From assembly GCA_964515395.1 (NCBI GenBank), contig CAZERC010000014.1, forward strand, positions 1 to 44,856: a stretch of DNA of 44,856 bases, written 5' to 3'. Under the pieces are notes generated by a model, which worked only from the letters and a program-made list of their open reading frames with translations, was not told the origin of the DNA and searched no databases. The DNA is from UBA1876 sp964515395. GTDB lineage: Bacteria; Synergistota; Synergistia; Synergistales; Thermovirgaceae. This document shows, one piece after another, positions 41,269-44,856 of the stretch; positions within the stretch are counted from its first letter, which is position 1; each line of letters starts with the position of its first letter. Made by a program: the position numbers and the translations under genes.

Positions 41269-41597
41269 TTCCTTCCTTTCAGGAAGTGTATTGGGGGATC
41301 CTGCTTCTGCATCTCCGTATTCCTGGAGCCACGAGCCTGAAGGACCGACGGCAGGTTGTCCGGTCCCTTGTGGAGCGGTTGAAGAAAAAATGGAATATTA
41401 CCGTGGCCGATATTGGGCCACCGGATTCCTGGACCGATGCGGGACTTGCCGTGGGCACCCTCGGGAGTTCTTATGACAGCGTGTTGTCAAGGCTCGGTGA
41501 AGTGAAAAAGTTTGTCGAAAGACGTGAGGACGAATCGGATTTTTTCATAGTCTCAGTCCAGCGAGAGGTCGATAAATATGACACATTTTCGGATTGA
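41265..41597 (+). CDS. YlxP family protein (DUF503)
   Basis: This 110-residue small protein belongs to the DUF503/YlxP family, with LLLHLRIPGATSLKDRRQVVRSLVERLKKKWNITVAD, a conserved LkdKR pattern, and a C-terminal strand. YlxP is found next to rbfA/infB in many Gram-positive bacteria, and a ribosome-related role is suspected. It overlaps infB at its start and rbfA by 20 nt at its end. Confidence 0.88.
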   Translation: MIPSFQEVYWGILLLHLRIPGATSLKDRRQVVRSLVERLKKKWNITVADIGPPDSWTDAGLAVGTLGSSYDSVLSRLGEVKKFVERREDESDFFIVSVQREVDKYDTFSD

Positions 41598-41958
41598 GCG
41601 GATCAACAAGGAATTGCTTCGAGAGCTTTCGGAGCTTTTGAAGTTCGAAATCAAGGATGAATCGGCCAAGAGAGCTGTGCTTGTCGAAGTGGATTGTTCG
41701 AAGGACCTTGGACATGCCAAGGTCTACTACACGACGATTACGAATGAAGACAGGGAGGCCGTCCAGCGGGCCCTCGAAAAAGCTACGGGTGTACTTCGGG
41801 GTCGCATAGGCAGACAGATGCGGCTCAGGAAGGTCCCGGAGCTCCACTTCATACCTGATCGAGTCGAGGAAGAGGCCAGAAAGATCGAGGCCGTTCTGGA
41901 TTCGTTGAAGCATGAAGAAGAAAAGCCTGGAACCGGAACAGATGAAAAAGACCTGTGA
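41578..41958 (+). CDS. rbfA: 30S ribosome-binding factor A
   Basis: This 126-residue KH-type cold-shock/assembly factor shows RIERINKELLRELSELLKFEIKDE, CSKDLGHAKVYYT and LRGRIGRQMRLRKVPELHFIPD, which match RbfA. It helps late maturation of the 16S 5' end. A Glu-rich C-terminal tail overlaps the next gene. Confidence 0.93.
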   Translation: MTHFRIERINKELLRELSELLKFEIKDESAKRAVLVEVDCSKDLGHAKVYYTTITNEDREAVQRALEKATGVLRGRIGRQMRLRKVPELHFIPDRVEEEARKIEAVLDSLKHEEEKPGTGTDEKDL

Positions 41959-42934
41959 AGCTGTACGCCGTGCTCTTCTTGAAGCGGACAGCTGGGTGAT
42001 TCTCGCTCACGAACGTCCTGACGGCGACACCATAGGATGCGGAAGTGCACTGGCAAGAAGGGCCGATATACTGGGAAAGTCCTGGTCCTGGTTTGGTCCC
42101 GACGAAGTGCCGGAAGCCTACCGTTTCCTCCACGGGACCGAAAGGTACCGCTCCCGGGAATCCCTTTCCGGGACGGATATCGAGGGAAATACAGCCATTC
42201 TTGTTCTGGATACCAGTTCGTTGGACAGGACCGTTTCCCTTGGGGACGCGAGGCGAAATGCGGTGGTCCTCAATATAGATCACCATGGAGACAACGATCT
42301 TTTCGGCGATGTCAACCTTGTCTCCAGCGAGGCTCCGGCCGTCGCAGAACCGCTGTGGGATATTTATGAACATGCAGGTTGGACGCCCGATGTCAGGGAA
42401 GCGGAGTCGTTATACGTGGCCCTTGTTACTGATACGGGCCATTTCCGTTTCGAGGGCACCAGCCCGAAAACGTTCGAAATTGTCTCGAAACTGGTAAAGC
42501 AAGGCGTCGAACCCCAGGAAATGTTTTCACTCCTTTATGAGAACAGGTCCCTTTCGGGCCTGCAGTTGTGGGGACGCGGTTTTCTGCGGGCGGAAACGTT
42601 TTCCGATGGCGAGGCCTGTATCACCTGGCTTTCTCAAGAGGACTTCTCAGAGACGAAAGCAACACGGGAGGATACGGAGCACCTCGTAAATGAACTGCTT
42701 CACCTGAAGGGCGTCAGACTTGCTTTCCTTCTCGTCGAGGAAGACGATCAGATACGCGTGAGCGTACGGACGAAACCCCCTCACAACGCCAGGGACCTTG
42801 CGTGCATTTGGGGCGGCGGCGGTCATGTTCGGGCGGCGGGCTGCAAAATAGAGGGCAACCTGGCTGCAGCCTTGGAATCGATAAGGCGGAAAGTGGAAGA
42901 AAGTCATGAAAAACGGGTTTCTTCTTCTCCATAA
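41942..42934 (+). CDS. DHH-family phosphoesterase (NrnA-like)
   Basis: This 330-residue protein has the DHH/DHHA1 architecture of NrnA, which degrades nano-RNA and dephosphorylates pAp. Motifs are LAHERPDGDTIGCGSAL (DxD), LDTSSLDR, NIDHHGDN (DHH), LVTDTGHFRFEGTS and, in DHHA1, GGGGHVRAAGCKIEG. Start ATG 41942 (MKKTCEAVRRALLEADS) fits the family; ATG 41912 is in frame upstream with a poor ribosome-binding site. It follows rbfA and precedes truB, which it overlaps by 29 nt. Confidence 0.9.
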   Translation: MKKTCEAVRRALLEADSWVILAHERPDGDTIGCGSALARRADILGKSWSWFGPDEVPEAYRFLHGTERYRSRESLSGTDIEGNTAILVLDTSSLDRTVSLGDARRNAVVLNIDHHGDNDLFGDVNLVSSEAPAVAEPLWDIYEHAGWTPDVREAESLYVALVTDTGHFRFEGTSPKTFEIVSKLVKQGVEPQEMFSLLYENRSLSGLQLWGRGFLRAETFSDGEACITWLSQEDFSETKATREDTEHLVNELLHLKGVRLAFLLVEEDDQIRVSVRTKPPHNARDLACIWGGGGHVRAAGCKIEGNLAAALESIRRKVEESHEKRVSSSP

Positions 42935-43835
42935 AGAGAGGGGACTCAGGAGTACCGCCTGTGTGAATTCCCTTCGAAAAATCCTGGGTCGGCAGGTGAA
43001 AGTCGGCCATGCGGGAACCCTCGATTCGACTGCCGAAGGCTTGCTTATCCTCTTGTTCGGCAAAATGACCCGTGCCTCGCGCTACGTCATGTCCCTTTCA
43101 AAAACCTATGAAGTCACCGCGGTTCTCGGTATGGAGACGGATACTCTGGACAATGAAGGAAGAGTCCTCGCCACGTCGGACACGACTCAGGTGTCGCAAG
43201 ACGACATCAGCCGGTGTCTTGCCTCCTTTACGGGATGGATCCGGCAGCGGCCTCCCAGGATCTCCGCCGTCCGTATAGGGGGGAAAAGAGCCCATGAGTT
43301 GACGAGGGCGGGTGATGATGTCGTTCTGCCTGAAAGACCCGTGTATCTGTCCCGCGTCAAGCTTGCCGAATACAGGGAGAGCTCCGCAACTGCAAGGTTT
43401 TCCGTGACATGCGGCAAAGGAACCTACATACGGAGCCTCGTCAGGGATCTTGGACGCATGCTCGGAACCTATGCAACAGTTGCAAGCCTGAAAAGAACGG
43501 CCATTGGCCCCTTCCATGTCCTTGAATCACTGAAGGCCGGGGAACTTGACGAAAAATCCCTGGCATCGGAAGGGAGAGGGCCGGAAGGCCTCGCCGAGGT
43601 TTTCCCATGTTACGTTGTCCCCGAGGAACTGGCTGACCGCCTTGGGAACGGAAACGCCCTGCAGCCTGCACGGCTTCAAAGAATCCATTGGGGCGTTCAG
43701 GAAGACAACGGGATTGTCATTCTCAAATCTGAAAAGGTCTTTTCCTTTGCGAGGAGCACGCAAATTGCCGGAGAAACGCTTTTTAAACCGGAGACGAACA
43801 TTTTTATCGGAGAGGAGCAACGACAGGACCAATGA
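42906..43835 (+). CDS. truB: tRNA pseudouridine-55 synthase
   Basis: This 309-residue enzyme isomerises U55 in the T loop of all tRNAs. It has GFLLLHKERGLRSTACV, VGHAGTLDSTAEGLL with the catalytic Asp, KTYEVTAVLGMETDTLDNEG, RQRPPRISAVRIGGKRAHEL, and CGKGTYIRSLVRDLG. The frame ends at 43835, overlapping ribF by 4 nt (ATGA). Confidence 0.95.
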   Translation: MKNGFLLLHKERGLRSTACVNSLRKILGRQVKVGHAGTLDSTAEGLLILLFGKMTRASRYVMSLSKTYEVTAVLGMETDTLDNEGRVLATSDTTQVSQDDISRCLASFTGWIRQRPPRISAVRIGGKRAHELTRAGDDVVLPERPVYLSRVKLAEYRESSATARFSVTCGKGTYIRSLVRDLGRMLGTYATVASLKRTAIGPFHVLESLKAGELDEKSLASEGRGPEGLAEVFPCYVVPEELADRLGNGNALQPARLQRIHWGVQEDNGIVILKSEKVFSFARSTQIAGETLFKPETNIFIGEEQRQDQ

Positions 43836-44779
43836 TCGCCGCCATCGGAGCCTTTGACGGTTTTCACAGGGGACATCAAAAGCTGTTTGCAAAAGCCAGG
43901 GAGATTGCCGAAAGAAAACGTGATTCCTGGGGTGTGATCACTTTTTATCCCCATCCCCAGTCCTTTTTGACGGAAGAGCCTTTTGCGGTTCTTTTTACGG
44001 AAAGGGAAAAGGATTTCCTTGTGAGGAAGCTCCATATCCCCGAACTCATCCGCCTGCCTTTTACCCGGAGACTTGCTGAGCTTTCTCCGGACGAATTTGT
44101 TGAATGCCTCGAGAAAAAATACTTTCTGCAAGGCGTCGTCGTGGGTGAGGATTTCCGTTTTGGCAAGGCGAGAAGCGGCGATGCGAAGCTCATGAAAACC
44201 CTTGGCTCCCGGAAGGGATGGGATGTGGATATTGTCGGGTCACTCCGGCTGGGGAATGAAAAGGCCAGCAGCTCCGCTGTCAGAAGGATGGTGCTGGCAG
44301 GAAATGTTGCCGACGCCGGGGACATGCTGGGCTATCCCTTTTTCGTCACCGGGAACGTGGTGCGTGGAGACGGAAGAGGGCAAAAGCTCGGTTTCCCGAC
44401 GGCGAATCTCCACGTCCCTCCCGAAAAAATCGTGCCTGACAGGGGCGTTTATTCCGGAGCGCTGCTCTGCGAATCGGATCTTTACCCCGCAGCAGTCAAC
44501 ATCGGATATAATCCCACTTTCAAAGGAGTGCGTGGACTTCGTGTCGAAGCGCACGCGCTCGATTGCACGACGGATTTTTACGGAAAAAATGCGTCTCTCT
44601 TTTTTCTCGACCGGATCCGGAATGAAATGCGCTTTGACAGAGTGGAACAGCTAATTGACAGAATTTCCTCTGACGTGTCATCGGCCAGAAAAAGCTGGAA
44701 CCGGCGAGGCGGATCCCTCCGGACCTGGTTGGACAACGACGGGCAGGGAATCTCTTATACCGGATCCTGTGAGCATTGA
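43832..44779 (+). CDS. ribF: bifunctional riboflavin kinase / FAD synthetase
   Basis: This 315-residue RibF phosphorylates riboflavin to FMN and adenylylates it to FAD. The N-terminal adenylyltransferase (residues about 1-160) has IGAFDGFHRGHQKLF (HxGH-type), TFYPHP, and VVGEDFRFG; the SSSAVRRMV element follows. The C-terminal kinase domain shows GNVVRGDGRGQKLGFPTANL and ALDCTTDFYGKN. It closes the translation operon and links to the rib genes upstream in the window (17 kb away). Confidence 0.94.
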   Translation: MIAAIGAFDGFHRGHQKLFAKAREIAERKRDSWGVITFYPHPQSFLTEEPFAVLFTEREKDFLVRKLHIPELIRLPFTRRLAELSPDEFVECLEKKYFLQGVVVGEDFRFGKARSGDAKLMKTLGSRKGWDVDIVGSLRLGNEKASSSAVRRMVLAGNVADAGDMLGYPFFVTGNVVRGDGRGQKLGFPTANLHVPPEKIVPDRGVYSGALLCESDLYPAAVNIGYNPTFKGVRGLRVEAHALDCTTDFYGKNASLFFLDRIRNEMRFDRVEQLIDRISSDVSSARKSWNRRGGSLRTWLDNDGQGISYTGSCEH

Positions 44780-44804
44780 ACTCAGCTGCTACCCATGGTA
44801 CTAT
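44776..44804 (+). promoter_or_regulatory. promoter for tRNA-Arg
   Basis: TTGAAC (44776-44781) and TACTAT (44799-44804) are separated by 17 nt, with transcription expected near 44811, about 8 nt before the tRNA 5' end. The distance fits a tRNA gene. Confidence 0.55.
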
Positions 44805-44818
44805 ATCCTCTGTTTTCC

Positions 44819-44856
44819 GGGCCTGTAGCTCAGGGGATAGAGCAACGGCCTCCTAA
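44819..44856 (+). tRNA. tRNA-Arg (anticodon CCU), 5' half
   Basis: GGGCCTG acceptor, TAGCTC, a D arm (GCTCAGGGGATAGAGC) and the anticodon loop CTCCTAA are visible, with anticodon CCT at 44852-44854. The window ends at the last loop base, so the 3' half is not seen. The decoded codon is AGG. Confidence 0.85.

Overview
The window reads as a bacterial chromosome segment of moderately high GC, tightly packed and almost entirely on the + strand. It comes from an assembled scaffold: two runs of exactly 100 N (17364-17463 and 21084-21183) are gaps of nominal length. The gene content fits an anaerobic, amino-acid-fermenting bacterium, most likely of the phylum Synergistota. The indicators are a VorB-type 2-oxoacid:ferredoxin oxidoreductase, a V-type ATPase operon in NtpF-I-K-E-C-G-A-B-D order instead of an F-type ATPase, a selenocysteine tRNA, a fused IspDF, and BMP-type nucleoside uptake with purine and pyrimidine phosphorolysis. 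This taxonomic placement is inferred from gene content and not from a marker-gene tree.

Layout. 1-3275: tail of a P-loop NTPase-like gene, then a four-subunit 2-oxoacid:ferredoxin oxidoreductase (delta, alpha, beta, gamma). 3282-6926: Nudix hydrolase, tyrosine recombinase XerC/D, purine nucleoside phosphorylase, pyrimidine-nucleoside phosphorylase. 7003-7099: selC. 7216-8169: acetoacetate-decarboxylase-like gene behind a promoter that carries a 22-bp perfect palindrome. 8252-13063: BMP-family binding protein, terminator, new promoter, then the ABC ATPase and two permeases (probable nucleoside importer). 13042-15032 on the - strand: xanthine phosphoribosyltransferase and cysS. 15219-19994: uvrC and the riboflavin genes ribD-ribE-ribBA-ribH. 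19987-22587: serS (cut by a gap) and a WecA-like/TagA-like fusion glycosyltransferase (5' end in the same gap). 22584-31294: a CBS-pair protein translationally chained to the nine-gene V-ATPase operon. 31304-36844: rlmH, ybaB, recR, a PIN-TRAM membrane protein, ispDF, guaB. 36893-44779: a classic rimP-nusA-ylxR-ylxQ-infB-ylxP-rbfA-nrnA-truB-ribF translation operon with its own promoter and a leader hairpin. 44819-44856: the first half of tRNA-Arg(CCU).

How it fits together. The transporter, the two nucleoside phosphorylases, the xanthine phosphoribosyltransferase and guaB suggest nucleoside or purine salvage. The oxidoreductase would make reduced ferredoxin and acyl-CoA from amino-acid-derived 2-oxoacids. 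The V-type rotor has a Gln/Glu-Thr pattern suggestive of Na+ coupling.

Most notable observations: (i) nusA is interrupted by an in-frame TAA with intact coding on both sides; (ii) a perfect 15-bp terminator-like hairpin lies between the rimP-nusA promoter and rimP; (iii) a TagA-type transferase is fused to a WecA/MraY-like membrane region that has lost visible family motifs; (iv) a CBS-pair protein is embedded at the head of the V-ATPase operon; (v) several promoters carry perfect dyads in or next to the core. I found no CRISPR array, transposon, prophage or defence island. No wholly unfamiliar multi-gene system stands out.
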